From Hypoxylon rubiginosum (taxonomy: Eukaryota; Ascomycota; Sordariomycetes; Xylariales; Hypoxylaceae): a stretch of DNA of 64,000 nt. Made by a program: the position numbers and the translations under genes. Numbering within the stretch: the first letter of the stretch is position 1; every line of letters starts with the position of its first letter. Positions 1 through 11,611 of this stretch are shown piece after piece. Location: positions 310,001-374,000 of the forward strand of contig CADCXA010000008.1 in NCBI GenBank assembly GCA_902806565.1, read 5' to 3'. The notes beneath the pieces were generated by a model. The model made no database searches. It saw only the letters and a list, made by a program, of their open reading frames with translations, and was not told the DNA's origin.

Positions 1-348
1 CACGGCTTAGACTTTCGGTGAGTATGAGAGATGACTTTTAATGGCGGTTATATGATAGGTATCTAATAGTGGAAGGTTATACCTTTGAGAATTACTTTTA
101 TACCCCTATCTTGCTTCGGGCGCTGACACTAAGTAAGTTGACCGTGGGCGGACTATTAGCATGCACGATTAGAGCATTTCACTAGGGAGTATTTTCATTG
201 ACAAGGCCTTTTTCTTCTTCTTTACTTCAATCAAGGCTTTGCTACTGTGGTCTTTTGGTATCTACCAGTTTTTTTTTTTTTTTTTTTTAATTTAAATCAC
301 ATACCTCTCTCCTCTTTTACTGCGTAGCCTAGATATAGGTACACTCAC
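1..348. other. gene-free stretch downstream of psd1
   Basis: No coding region is supported. It is AT-rich, carries a T run of about 20 nt at 269-288, and must include the 3' UTR of the leftward psd1 gene. Nothing else is seen. Confidence 0.6.
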
Positions 349-2056
349 TTACTCTTCTACATATCCGAGAGCCTGCCCCACCTTGACCTTCTGCCCCTTC
401 TCGACGGCCCAGGCGAAGCCGCCCTTGGCGCCGGGGACGTTGCTCCCGGCGACGGGGGCCTCGAAGACCAGCACGATGGTGGAGCCGAGCTTGAAGCCGC
501 CCATCTCGTCGCCGCGCCGGAGTGCGTGGCCGCCGAGGACCCCCGAGGCGGCGGCGTACACGGCCTCGGAGAACCCGGAGTAGGGCTCCCCGCGGGCGGC
601 GGCCTCCTCGGCGGCGCGGTCGGCGGCGGTGTCGGTGAGGAGGGAGTTGGTGCGGAGCTCGCGGTCGAAGTGGACGGCGATGGAGCCGACGTTGGTGGCG
701 CCGACGGGGACGAAGGAGAAGAAGCCCCAGCGCCAGCGGCCGAGGAGGACGACGCGCTCGTTGAGGGTGAAGAGGCCCGGGAGGGTGCGCTGGAGGTAGG
801 GGGAGACGGAGAAGAGCTCGCCGGCGAAGTGGCGGCGGCGCTCGACGACCCAGTTGGCGGGCGAGTGGAAGCGGTGGTAGTCGCCGGGGGCCAGGTACAC
901 GACGGCGTAATAGAGCGCCGTGCGGTCGCCGGGCGACAGCAGGTCGTACCAGGGCCGCTCGCCTAGGGCTAGGTCGGCGCGGACCTCGGACACGGCGCCG
1001 GGGCTCGAGGGCCGCGCCGTCTGGTCCTCGAGGTCCTTGGACGCGTGCCGGCTCTGCTCGTCGTCCGGGCCCGAGAGCAGGTTCGGCAGCGTGTACGAGA
1101 TGCCGTTGACGCGCGCGAACTCCTCGTCCGAGCTCACGAGCTCCTCGTCGCCGCGGGTCTGGGCGGCGGCGCGGTCCGGTTCCGTCGATTGGTCGTCGGG
1201 TTGCTGCTGCCCCTGCTGCTGCTTATCGGACAGGCTAGGGGTAGGGGTGTTCTTGCCGAGCAGCGCGTCGATGGTGTAGGTCATGCCCTTGACCTGCTCG
1301 ATGTCGTTGCCCTCGATCTTGCCGAACTGCAGGACGCGGCCGTCGGCGGGCGACAACAGGGCGTTCGGGTTGGCGTCGAGAGGCCGGGCGCCGGGCTTGA
1401 GGGTGCGGTAGAAGAAGGCCGAGAGGTTGGGGTACACGCGGAGGTCGGGCTCGGACACCTCGTCCAGGTTCACGCCGAAGATGTACGCGTATAGCTTGAA
1501 GCCGGGCACGCGCAGGTAGTACGGGATGGTTATCTCGTTGAACTTGCCCCACAACCTCGACATGGCCTTCAGGGGCAGCGTCGACATTACTTTGACTTGC
1601 CTGCGGGGAGAGCGGTTAGCTAGCCGTCGGCATGACGAATTGGGTGTGTATGCGAGTTACATACCATGGTCCGTCTGGTCGTATACGCTGCCGTCTCCTC
1701 GGACGGGCAGCGCCGTCGAACTCTGATGCCTCCCGCTCGATCCTTTCCTTCTCCCGCGCCTGGGTCTTGTAAAACTGGACGAAACCGAGAAACCCAATTC
1801 CCAAGCCTACTGGTATAGGGTACCATCGTACTTTCGTATCCCTCAGCGCACTGCGTAGCCTCGACCCGAACCGCTCGCTATTTTGCCATTTCTGTGATGA
1901 TCGGTGGAACGGTGCTCTCGATGTAGCAGTGAACTGTCTGGTCGATTGCCGCGTCGCGGACGTGTAGGTCTGTCGGAGCATGCACGGTGATATCTGGCGA
2001 TTCAACTTGGACGAATGCCCTCGGACCGGTGCCGAGTATATACTTGCCATTGACAT
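349..2056 (-). CDS. psd1: mitochondrial phosphatidylserine decarboxylase proenzyme (Psd1)
   Basis: Converts phosphatidylserine to phosphatidylethanolamine at the mitochondrial inner membrane. There are two exons, 2056-1665 and 1600-349, around a 64-bp intron with donor GTATGT and acceptor CCCGCAG; the join restores an uninterrupted 547-residue frame. The N-terminus is rich in Arg and Ser, as in a mitochondrial presequence, and is followed by one hydrophobic segment near residue 80 (PIPVGLGIGFLGFVQF). The C-terminal half holds the PSD core, ending in GGFKLGSTIVLVFEAP. The LGST motif (about residues 502-505) is the family's autocatalytic cleavage and pyruvoyl-forming site, so the enzyme looks active. 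Between the VKGMTYTIDALLG and VNGISYTLPNLLSG segments lies a polar, Gln/Asp-rich low-complexity insert. Exon 2 is extremely GC-rich whereas exon 1 is ordinary. The start ATG 2056 precedes the presequence; a second ATG lies two codons on. Confidence 0.95.
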
Positions 2057-2311
2057 GTCTTGCGGTCTAAGACTTTAAGACTATAGGGCCTCGAAGCAGA
2101 GACATCTAAATTTTAAAAAGACTGGACTCTGGACACACTAGTTGTCGGTCTGATCTTGAAGTCGGCGCATATACTGAAGAAACAAAATTACTTAGAGACA
2201 ATATCATTTGTCCAACAAATTATTGTTAGTAGGAGAGAAACGTGGAGATTGGTTCAACACCTGGACTACTCGAACAAGAATTCGAGATAGTAGATAGTTG
2301 AAGCTAAAGCA

Positions 2312-2338
2312 CGCTATAGACGCTATAGACGCTATAGG
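2312..2338 (+). repeat. 9-bp tandem repeat, three copies
   Basis: CGCTATAGA three times in a row in the psd1/HERP-like intergenic region; the last copy diverges at its end. Confidence 0.8.
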
Positions 2339-2722
2339 CATACCTGTACCCGAAGACCCTCGATGACGCAGGGCTTTTTGGCTTCCGGGCTTTGGTGGAG
2401 CTGAGGAACCTTGGGAGCTATCCCTTTTCAGCTCAAGCACCAAGGCGGTGGGTTCTGGCAAAACGGGTCTACCAATTATCTGGCAGTTCTGGGCAACAAG
2501 GTACGTACCGATCACTGGCGCAACGTGGACATTACCCATGGTTTTTTTCCCTTTCGGGAGTTTTTATTGATTCTTATTAGCGAGCCTACAGGCCCGTACG
2601 GGCCAACAAGGTTAGCAGCTACAGCGGCTACAGCACCTACTAGAAAGATTTACCTAAGCAAGTGACAGCTTGCATTGACGCAAACGCAAAGTCCAATGTT
2701 CCCATGTGGCATGTGGCAGTTT

Positions 2723-2765
2723 GAACTGCGAACTGCGAACTGCGAACTGTTGAACTGTGAACTGC
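2723..2765 (+). repeat. heptamer tandem repeat
   Basis: GAACTGC repeated about five times with a few degenerate bases. Confidence 0.8.
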
Positions 2766-3147
2766 ATTTACATACGACGACGACCACACACACTCTTCAC
2801 CTTTCCCTCCTTTCTTTTCGTTAAGAGCCCAGCTCTTTTTCCGTCCTTTTTAGGCCCCAAGTTTCTTGTTAATTAATTAATTTCTCTCACTCTTTCTTCT
2901 TGCTGTCGTTGTACAAACTACACATATCAAGCTACAAGCTACGTGTACTCTTGCGGGAAATCGGGATTGATAATTCTGGCTTGCTTCCCTCTGCCTGACA
3001 TGCTTCCCACTAATTCTTGAGTCATGAACCACCTCGCCAGCCGAATGCGCAACCCTATCTAAAATCCCCTGCTGGTGCCCATCTACCTGTCTTTGCACTG
3101 CATTCGTCAGACGGTTCCTCTACCCTCCGAACCCGTAGTTATTCACG

Positions 3148-5501
3148 ATGGCGTCCGAACAACCCGGCCCGGCAGCCTCTCCAGCTAGTGCCCACTCGGC
3201 AACATTCACCTTACAAATCATATCGCCCTCGGTCGGTATACCGCAGCCGTTGGCTCTCCAGGAGCTCCCTATCGACGCCACTGTCAAACAGCTAAAGGAG
3301 CGGATTCGAAATGTCGTCAGTACGAGACCTACAGACCAGGCTCAGCGCCTCATTCATAGAGGCCGCCTACTAGGTCGGGACACTGAGACTATGTCAGAGG
3401 TCTTTGGACAGGAAGCTGTATGTATCATTTCTCATGAATATATAAAGACTGGGTAGTTGTCTAATTTGAATGTGTGACATAGCTTCGTTCTGCGCATCCC
3501 CAGTCATTACATCTCGTACTACGCGACTTGTCCGATGGCCGACCGACGACTACACCAACTCCTATTCATGCCCCCAGCCAGGCTCCTACTCCAGGTCAGC
3601 AATCAACAGGAACCCAAGTTCCTCCGCAGCAACACCTACATCAACATCAGCCTCACAATCCCGCCAATCCTTTCCAGCTCCCGCCTCAGGTACGGGGCCA
3701 TTACCATCATGGTGTCGCCTTTGGATTTCCGCAAGGACCCATGCCTGGGATGGCAACGATGCCTCCTACAATCCAACCGATGAATGCTCCTCCTGGTCTT
3801 ACATCGACGCAGTATACCCAGTGGATGAGAGCCATGAATGCACACATGAACCAGCGACCGACCGCACCGGGAGGGCAGGAGATACCTGCCGCGAATACGA
3901 GAGGAACACCAGGGACGAATACGCCAGGAAGGACCGCTTCGCCGTTTCAATCCGATGCTACACGCACTACGATCCGCGAGTCTACTGGGCCTAATGGCTT
4001 ACAGTGGCGCATCACCGTTAACGAATCCTTTATAAACCCTTTGCAACGACCCGCAAGAACGGGTTCCCCGTTTTCGACAGCCGACGCTTCAAATCACTGG
4101 GGCGCACAACCGAGATCTGTTCCAAATACTGGCCAGTTATCTAATAACGATGTGCAGAACATCTTGCGAGGTGCAGATGCCAGTTCGGCTACGAGGGTTA
4201 TGACCGATGCCATGCGCAGGAATGCTAGTAGCTCTTCCCTAGCAAGCCTCTCGACTAGCCAAGCTCATCACCCCATTGCGCCTGGGGTTACTACGCCGTT
4301 GATCCCATCTCGGGCCGGTAGTGCTGCTGGTACTCCTGATCCGCTCAGAGCACTGGGACGAACTAGAAGTCCACCTACAACCCAGCTTCAGGCACAAGCG
4401 TCCCAAGCGTCCCAAGGTACACCGGAAGTGTATATTCTATCTTCTCCTAACGGTCCGCGCGCTCTGTTACTCAACAGCAGCTTGGATACATATTTCACCC
4501 CTCCCGTTCGACCTGTGAATCAGCCATTCAGCATGTCATTTGCGCAAAGGCCATTTACCAATACCTTCAACCCCCATCACCTAACACTTACCCCGACCTT
4601 CAACCCTCAGCTATCCCCAATTAGACGACCTAACATGCAGACGAACAACATACCTCACCTTCAACAGCAGCCGCAACCACAACTACAACCGCAACCGCAT
4701 CAGCAACAGCACGGCTTACCCCAACCGCCTCAGGGTCAGCCTCAGATAGGGCATGCCGTAGCACGCCCGGATAACCCGCAGATCCATGCGATTAGGCTAG
4801 TTCAGCTGTGGCCTCACATATGGATGGCTGTCCGTTTGGGTCTCTTCATCTGGTGGTTCACGTCACCTAGTTCCAGCTGGTCCCGTTGGATTACTGTCAT
4901 TTCCGTCGCTATTATTTTGTTCTTTGTAAACACTGGGTTTTTGAATCCTATTGCCGAACAAGTTTGGACTCCTTTCCGCCGTCACCTCGAGAACTTGATC
5001 CCTCATGCGGATGGCCACCGACGAGCACCTGTCAGAGCTGGGAATGCTCAGGGTGCCAATGGTGAGGCCTCGGAGCCCGGCCAACAGAGGCAACCGGATC
5101 CCGCGGATACTGCCGCTAGATTGGTTCAGCGGCGGCGCAACGCGAATGCGAACTGGCTGATGGACCAAGCTAGGAGGCTGGAGCGTGCTGGCATCCTTTT
5201 CCTTGCCAGCATCGCACCAGGAGTGGCTGAGCGCCATATCGCGCAGATGGAGGCGGAGGTGCGAGCGGAGAGAAGGCGACGCGAGGCTGAGGCCGAGGCA
5301 GAAGCTGCTGCCGCTGCCGCGGCAGCAGCAGCCCAGTCCGATCCTGATAGACAGGAAGGCGCCGAACAGGGTCACGAGAGCACAGAGAGTCGTGGTGATT
5401 CTATTGCTGCCCCCGCCGGGGAATCAGGGGAGCAGCGGGTGGCAGACGGTGAGGCGGGTAACGAAAGACCACCCGCACAGGAGCCGCTTATTGCTATCTA
5501 A
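3148..5501 (+). CDS. ubiquitin-like-domain ER membrane protein, HERP-like
   Basis: Exons 3148-3417 and 3483-5501 flank a 65-bp intron (GTATGT...ACATAG) and give 762 residues. The N-terminal 110 residues form a ubiquitin-like domain: a TFTLQIISPS strand, VKQLKERIRNVV helix and QRLIHRGRLL, then across the splice EVFGQEALRSAHPQSLHLVL. A long Pro/Gln/Ser/Thr-rich middle follows. Two close hydrophobic segments lie at about residues 535-577 (IWMAVRLGLFIWWF and WITVISVAIILFFVNTGF). The tail is acidic with an Ala run. An N-terminal UBL plus a membrane hairpin near the C-terminus matches HERPUD1-type ER proteins, which scaffold ER-associated degradation. Role in ERAD is inferred from architecture only. 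The alternative would be another UBL membrane protein such as a Dsc3-type ligase subunit, which I find less likely. Confidence 0.85.
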
Positions 5502-6062
5502 GCTAGCAATTCAAGGAAAAAGCACATATTCAACACTAAACAAAGGAGGAGATGGCGGAATGATAATGGACACGAAAAGAGAGTCTCGTCCCGGTCGACT
5601 CAATGAAATCATTTGTATGTGCGATTAAAAAGAAAACAAAGGGCTTGGTCAGAATGACAAGGGGCCTCGGGGCCTAACCTCTCTAGAGTCTTCTCTTCTT
5701 TTTCCCCCGCAGAGGAGACGCGGGCTGTTCGAGAAAAATTAGGGGGAGGGGGGAAGTCTGTACAGCATATCAGTTCGGTGTGTCGAGCGTTTTTTGTATG
5801 TACCAAATCAAAATGACGGAAGAATTGTATGTCAAAACTCGAGAAAAATGAGCCGTGATATCGAACAGAGTAAACGTTTTTTTTTTTTTTTTTCGATCTT
5901 GTTTTATCTACCTACCTCCTAACCTGCCTATCTTGTAAGGAGGTAATACAACCCCCGCCCCCTTGGCCGCCGACAATGTGGTCCGGGATCTCTCTTGATT
6001 CCTACCTCTCTCCCAGACAAAAGGTACATATCCACCCTAGGACTAGGAGACTAGGATTCATT
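5502..6062. other. intergenic 3' region
   Basis: This is the presumed 3' end of the HERP-like gene. It holds a T run at about 5878-5893 and otherwise ordinary low-GC sequence. No gene is supported. Confidence 0.5.
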
Positions 6063-6278
6063 TCACTCCCCGCCCTCGTCGTCCTCGAAGTGGACCTTCT
6101 TCCTGCAGTTGTTCTTGCACCACCGGCACAAGCCCGACGCCTCGGCGCCGCTCCCGCACGTACGGCCCTCCGGCACGCACTTGGTGCACCCGCAGGGCTT
6201 GGGGGGCTCGCGGGCGCGGTCCGCGAACGAGGGGAAGGCGGCTACCGCGCGGCGGGGGGGTGGCGGTGGCGGACACAT
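6063..6278 (-). CDS. small Cys-rich protein, possible zinc/metal-binding
   Basis: This 71-codon ORF starts ATG-TGT at 6278 and ends GAG-TGA at 6063. After a proline run (residues 3-8) it has seven clustered cysteines: C29, C31, C34, C41, C51, C54 and C58 (CGCTKC, then C-x9-C-x2-C-x3-C), then a basic KK and an acidic tail. Third codon positions are almost all G or C although the flanking DNA is AT-rich, which argues that the frame is translated. No signal peptide or membrane segment is seen. A possible 3' splice site (TACTTACAG) lies just upstream of the ATG on the same strand, so a 5' UTR intron or extra exon is possible. I do not recognise the family. Metal binding is inferred only from Cys spacing. 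Confidence 0.5.
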   Translation of the reverse strand: MCPPPPPPRRAVAAFPSFADRAREPPKPCGCTKCVPEGRTCGSGAEASGLCRWCKNNCRKKVHFEDDEGGE

Positions 6279-7177
6279 CGTTGATGATAATGATAGCTGG
6301 GCTGGGGGGTTTTTTTTTTTTGCTGTAAGTACCTTTGGGGACCTAGGTAGTCAGTCTTGGTTGGTTATACCGGCTGATGGCCGAGTTTGTGGTACTTTAA
6401 GGCTTTTCGATACTCTATAGAGAGGAGTGTAAGGATGATGATATCCCAAGCTGAATTGTGTGTCTGCTTGGTTTGAAGATAGATAGACGTCTGGTTGTAG
6501 CTGTAAGCTAAGGATTTTTACAAAGATTGGTTGAGAGAAATATATGGCTGGCTAAAGGTTCTCCCTTTTATGCTCACCAGTTGTCTGTTCTTCGATTGTC
6601 CCCCTTATCGCATGGCTGGCGAGGGCGCAAAGGTTCGTCGTCATGTAGTCAAGGGGTTTGCTCGTCGACTCGGTCATAGCCTGCGTAGAAAGGGACTAGG
6701 TTGGTAGGTAGGTACAATCACTGCCTTCGCTGGATGTGTGAACAGGAGACGACGTTGTTCCTGTTTTATTCGGTTGTTAGAGCAGGTCACATTGTGAACC
6801 CATTGTCAGATACACTGACTACCCGAGTCTCTTGGGTCCTCGTAAGAGATGAATAATAGTATGGGTACGACGAGATTACTTTCAATATTCATATAAAGAC
6901 GTGGCTTTGTAAATTTGCAGGCTTCTGCTTCAAAGTTTGTCTAGGAATCGTGTTTACTGTAAGTGATCATTACTACTCATCAATTATACCGCACCAAGAA
7001 GCAGTACGCAAGGCAGATGGATAAGTCGGTACGTAATCCGTAACACACTACACTACTTTAACCTATACTGTTTCCCGTATGACGAGCATGTGCTCACCCC
7101 TCTTCCTTTCGGACGTGTCATGTCTATGTACAACTCTGTCATTCGAGTTCCAACGCGTCAGATATACCTACTCCCCC
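6279..7177. other. intergenic region upstream of the Cys-rich ORF
   Basis: No coding region is supported. A run of T with adjoining G at about 6304-6321 lies close to the small ORF. The right end should include the vma-1 3' UTR. Confidence 0.5.
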
Positions 7178-9457
7178 CTACTCGTCCATAACCGCAGCAA
7201 ACTTGTCCAACATGTTCTGTTGGATGCCCTCGTACTGTAATTCAAGTCAGCAACCGTCTACATCACGAATGTGTTATAAAAATACGAATAAAGCAACGTA
7301 CCTTCTTGCTAATAGCTTCCTCTCCATCGCTCGGGACCTCGAACTTTAGGCTTCGCAGCTGAGCCTGCAGGTCGCTGGTAGCCTCGCGAACCTTGTTCCA
7401 GCTCTGGCCTTGGGCAATGGCCTTCTGGGCCTCGTCGTGGAAGCCGACCATGAGCTTCATCATCCACTCCGTCTTCCAAATGGGACAGAACTGGTCGTAA
7501 TCCGAGTATCCGTTCTGCTGGAGGAAGTCTTCCTTGAGGAGGGTAGCCATATCCAGCGTGATCTTGTCTGGATCGGAAAGCGCCGATTTACCGACTAGCT
7601 GTACCACTTGGTCCAGCTCTTCCGAGTCGGAGAGCAGCTGCCTGATACGGTCGCGCAGCCGGGGGAACTCTGGGTAGTCCTTCTCGTACCACTTGTCGAG
7701 GGTGTTTGTGTACTTGCTGTACGACACCGACGTGTTGATGGAGGGGAAGTGCTTCCGCTGCGCCAGTCTCTTGTCGAGACCCCAGAACACCTGCACGATA
7801 CCTAGGGTAGAACTGGTGACGGGGTCCGAGAAATCACCACCCGGTGGGCTGACGGCACCGACAATACTGACGGAGCCCTCACGCTCGGGCGAGCCGAGAC
7901 AGCTCGTCTTGCCCGCACGCTCGTAGAAACTGGCCAGCTTAGCACTGAGGTAGGCGGGGAAACCCTGATCAGCAGGCATTTCACCGAGACGACCGGAAAT
8001 TTCACGAAGGGCTTCAGCCCATCGCGACGTAGAGTCGGCCATCATGGCTACGTCCATACCCTGGTCACGGAAGTACTCAGCCACTGTGATACCGGTGTAG
8101 ATGGAGGCTTCTCGGGCGGCGACGGGCATGTTGGAGGTGTTGGCGATCAGCGTTGTTCGCTTCATGATGGGCTCCTTTCGACCCTCGACTTCGATGGACA
8201 GCTCGGGGAAATCCTTCAAGACTTCGGCCATCTCGTTACCACGCTCGCCGCATCCTAAGGACTGGGTTAGTAAGTGATCAAGCAGAATATCTGAAGAGAA
8301 ACGTACCGACGTAGACGATGACGTCGCTGTTGGAGAATTTGGAAACGGACTGCGAAATGACAGTCTTGCCGCATCCGAAAGCGCCAGGGATGGCGACGGT
8401 ACCACCTTGCACACTTGGGAAGAGGGCGTCGAGGACTCGCTGACCGACAATAAAGGGGCTACTAGCAGAGAGCTTCTCGGTCGTGGGTCGCGGGACACGA
8501 ACGGGCCAGGTATGCATCATGCCGTACTCCGTCTTGGTGCCGTTGAAATCGACCTCGAGAATCTTCTCGTCCACGGTATATTCACCCTTGCTGGCGATCT
8601 TGGTGATGGTACCCCTCGCTCGCGGCGGCAGCAGGATCTTGTGGACCTTGATGAAGGAGTTCTCGAAGACAGTTCCCCATACGTCACCGCCAGAGATGTT
8701 GTCGCCGACCTTGGCGGTAGGCGTAAACTCCCACTTCTTGGTTCGGTCGAGAGCGGGGGCTGCGATTCCGCGAGGAATGTAGATGCTTGAGGACTGCTGG
8801 GCAATCTTCTCGAGGGGCCGTTGGATTCCATCGTAGATGTTGTGTAATAGACCGGGGCCGAGCTCGACGGAGAGAGGCTTACCGGTGCGCTCGACAGGGT
8901 CGCCCACCGTTATGCCAGCTATAGTTAAATATTAACTTGCAATTCTCATCGTATCGTATGCATTGCGGATAGAGTATAGGACGTACCAGTCTCCTCGTAG
9001 ACTTGGATGGTAGCTTGATCGGCGCTAATTCGAATGACTTCACCGACTAGTTTATCGTGGCCAACCCTTACAAGCTCGTACATGGCGACTCCGATCATCT
9101 CCTCGGCCACCACGACGGGACTAATTTCCGAATTGGTCAGTTCTGAAACTTAGGAGATACAGTTAGAGGCGGTGCGGTGGTTTACGAACCCGGATACGGA
9201 GTAGATCTTGCCTAGAGGCACATATGATTAGCTACATGTACTTGGAAGGGTACATAGAGGATAATAGTAGAGCTCCATACCGCTGTTAAGGCCATCTTTC
9301 TCGCCATTTGTGGCCTTTTTTGACTACATGTGCACTATGTGTTAGAGATTTAAGCCGCAAACTCGAAATGGGGGAGACACAAAGCCTATCTCTTGTCTTG
9401 CTGCAGGTTTTATCGCAGGTGGGACATTGGATGTTGGATGTAGCTTACCGGAGCCAT
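7178..9457 (-). CDS. vma-1: V-type H+-ATPase catalytic subunit A
   Basis: This is the ATP-hydrolysing subunit of the V1 sector, which acidifies vacuoles and endosomes. Seven exons are seen: 9457-9449, 9323-9281, 9211-9190, 9120-8987, 8918-8307, 8254-7302 and 7234-7178. All junctions keep frame and give 609 residues, the usual fungal length. Landmarks in order are [18 protein letters not shown] (built from exons 3 and 4), [34 protein letters not shown]-loop [25 protein letters not shown] across exons 5 and 6, [20 protein letters not shown], and [20 protein letters not shown]. The exon 3 donor is GTTCGT with acceptor ATTAG; other acceptors there break the conserved SGPVVVAE. The P-loop site that hosts the VDE intein in yeast Vma1 is uninterrupted. 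Initiator ATG 9457 lies in a 9-nt exon, and the same frame stays open upstream to 9937. Confidence 0.95.
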
Positions 9458-9937
9458 CTTGGGGGTCTGTTTTGGAATAGCACGCTGCTCTGCAGCTGGA
9501 GGGTCAGATGAGACAGATATCGCAGGGACGGGCAAAGGTGAAGCTGGAGGTGATGGGCCCGGGGATGGTGTAGCAGAGGTGGTTGTAGTCGTGATGGTGA
9601 TATTAGCAATGCTAGTGTTAGTAGTAGGAGCAGTAGTGGCAGTAGTGGCAGTAGTGGCTGAAGCTGGCGATAGCAGTGGGCTGGGGGGCAGTGGTTGGTT
9701 AGAAGCTTCAGCTATGAGGGCCTGTACTGTTGTGGCTTTAGCGGCTTTCGTAACACTGACAGGGCTCCCAAAGCTCCCAAAGCTACCAGGTGACGCAGAA
9801 CCTGCAGGGCTTGCAGGTGTGCCAGGTGTGCCAGGTGTGCTCGGTCGGCTTTGGTTTTGGCCGTGGTTTCCCCGTCGGATCAGGTCCACTAGGGACGGCC
9901 GGGCCCGCAGCGTCGGTCGCGGATGAAGGCCGAGCAT
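9458..9937 (-). other. open upstream leader in frame with vma-1 exon 1
   Basis: From ATG 9937 an uninterrupted 160-codon frame runs directly into the vma-1 ATG (…TPK-MAP). The deduced leader begins with an Arg-rich stretch (RPSLVDLIRRGNHGQNQ) and continues as Pro/Ser/Thr/Ala-rich low complexity with small repeats (TPG, SFG, TTA). V-ATPase A subunits do not normally carry such an extension, so this may simply be 5' UTR kept open by simple repeats; the opposite strand is also open here. A longer isoform or a separate short ORF cannot be excluded. Confidence 0.3.
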
Positions 9938-11611
9938 GCAGCAAAAGTGTCTCTAAAAAGCAAGTGTCTTTGTCTTGCTGATGACGATAGAATCAACGAC
10001 GGTCGGGTATGAATCTTTATCGCAGCCTCGCTCAGCTGTCTTGTTCGTAAGTGTACGTGTGCGTTACATTCGGGAGATGTTTATTGATTACGACAGGTTA
10101 CAGGGGATTAGCGGATATTAGTACCAAGTACACTAGTACCTAGTACTAATAACAAATAACACGTCCTAAATACATGTACCAGTACCCAGCCTCTCCATTC
10201 CCAAAGCCTTACTTCTAAATCTAAAATAATTACCCCTCTTATAAGAATAGAGGTAATGGGACAATTAGAAGATATCATTAGCTGGCTTGGTATGATAACG
10301 TGAGTCTATATCTCAGCTTAAGCCTGCCATTATGTTTTCCAGTTTTCATGTAGGTATAAGACACGCCTCGCCTTTATGATTATATAGCAGAGAATGAACG
10401 TCGTTTGACGTATATGCCTCGTTAAGTAAAGGCTACCAACTAATCACAAATTCTTAAGAATTCATCACTTATCTTTACCATAGACGTGAAAAGGAAACCT
10501 TTTATCTCGGTATGAATGCCTACTTGCTAGTGGGAGAATGTTCGCACATACAAGTCTCCAAGGGGTACAAATCATTGAACAACAGCGTGAGCATGGGACT
10601 CTCCTCTGATGTTTTAATTCTAGAGAGACAAAAGCCGGATAACTCACCTAGTATATTGTCATTTCTATCATCTTTATTTCAGTAATATCTTCGGTGTAAT
10701 GTTCCCTACCTAGCTTGAATGCTATATGTATAAGGCAAACACTCTCCTCTCTAAATTGTTATGAATCTACCTTTCTCTCTTTGGTACTTTTAGGTGCCTT
10801 GCCGAGCCCATATTCCAGTCACTCCTCGTTACTTCTTATCGAATATGGGTTCGTCCTACTAAAGGTGGTGAGCTCGAGCTCCCTTCCAAGCATCGACTCA
10901 ATAGCGGGAACCATTTCGGATCGAGACGGCGAAGGCGAAAATGGTAAAGGGAAGAAGAAAGGAATTTCATCAACCGAGCCTTTAGATACCTGTCTAACCT
11001 ATTGCCAACACTGAACACTAGTTCGGCTACCTAAACTTGTATCGGGTCTGATATAGGGGTTCATCACAAGTACTATACTGTTTAGAAAGGGTGAGAAATT
11101 ACACCCTGAAACTAAACAAGTACACGTAGGTTTAATATAAGATGATAAATAATGTATAAGACTCCTAACTCGAACCTGGTTTAAGAAACCTAAATGCCCA
11201 AATATCTCGTCTGTGGAAGCCTTTCGAAAGAAAACCACATAAATCATAGTAAGAATCGAGTGGACTCGGTTTATAGCTGAACTATCAAAAATGTACTTTG
11301 GCTCCTGATACTCACGTTTCTTATACTCGCTAAGTGCAGGCTTAAAACCTGGTTCATTTCTTGAGCAATGCTAGAGCTATAGACTTTCTAAGACTTGGCA
11401 TCTGCTGGTTGCATTGTGCTACATTTTGGGACTGGCTTAATCTCTGTGTTCAAGAGCACGGATAACTGCTCTATTTACTTAGATCGCAGCATATCATGAA
11501 CTTGACGCTTGGGTTCTCTTTGATGCCTGTAATTTTCTATCTGAACACGGCTCTGAACACGGCTCCGATACATCTACTGTAGTGCATATACCTATCTAAA
11601 ACCTCACCAAT
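9938..11611. other. gene-free stretch between vma-1 and the sphingomyelinase-like gene
   Basis: About 1.7 kb of AT-rich sequence with only short, unconvincing open frames and no recognisable domain. The left end should carry the vma-1 promoter. Confidence 0.5.

Larger units (their letters stand above)
2057..3147. other. divergent intergenic region between psd1 and the HERP-like gene
   Basis: It should hold both promoters. No coding region is supported. Two short tandem repeats are visible: a 9-bp unit (CGCTATAGA) three times at about 2312-2338, and a heptamer (GAACTGC) repeated about five times with degeneration at about 2723-2765. A pyrimidine-rich tract at 2790-2860 would suit a 5' leader for the rightward gene. 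Confidence 0.6.

Noticed and set aside
7178..9457. Intein in V-ATPase subunit A
   Set aside because: The P-loop GAFGCGKT, where the yeast VDE intein sits, is continuous; no intein is present.
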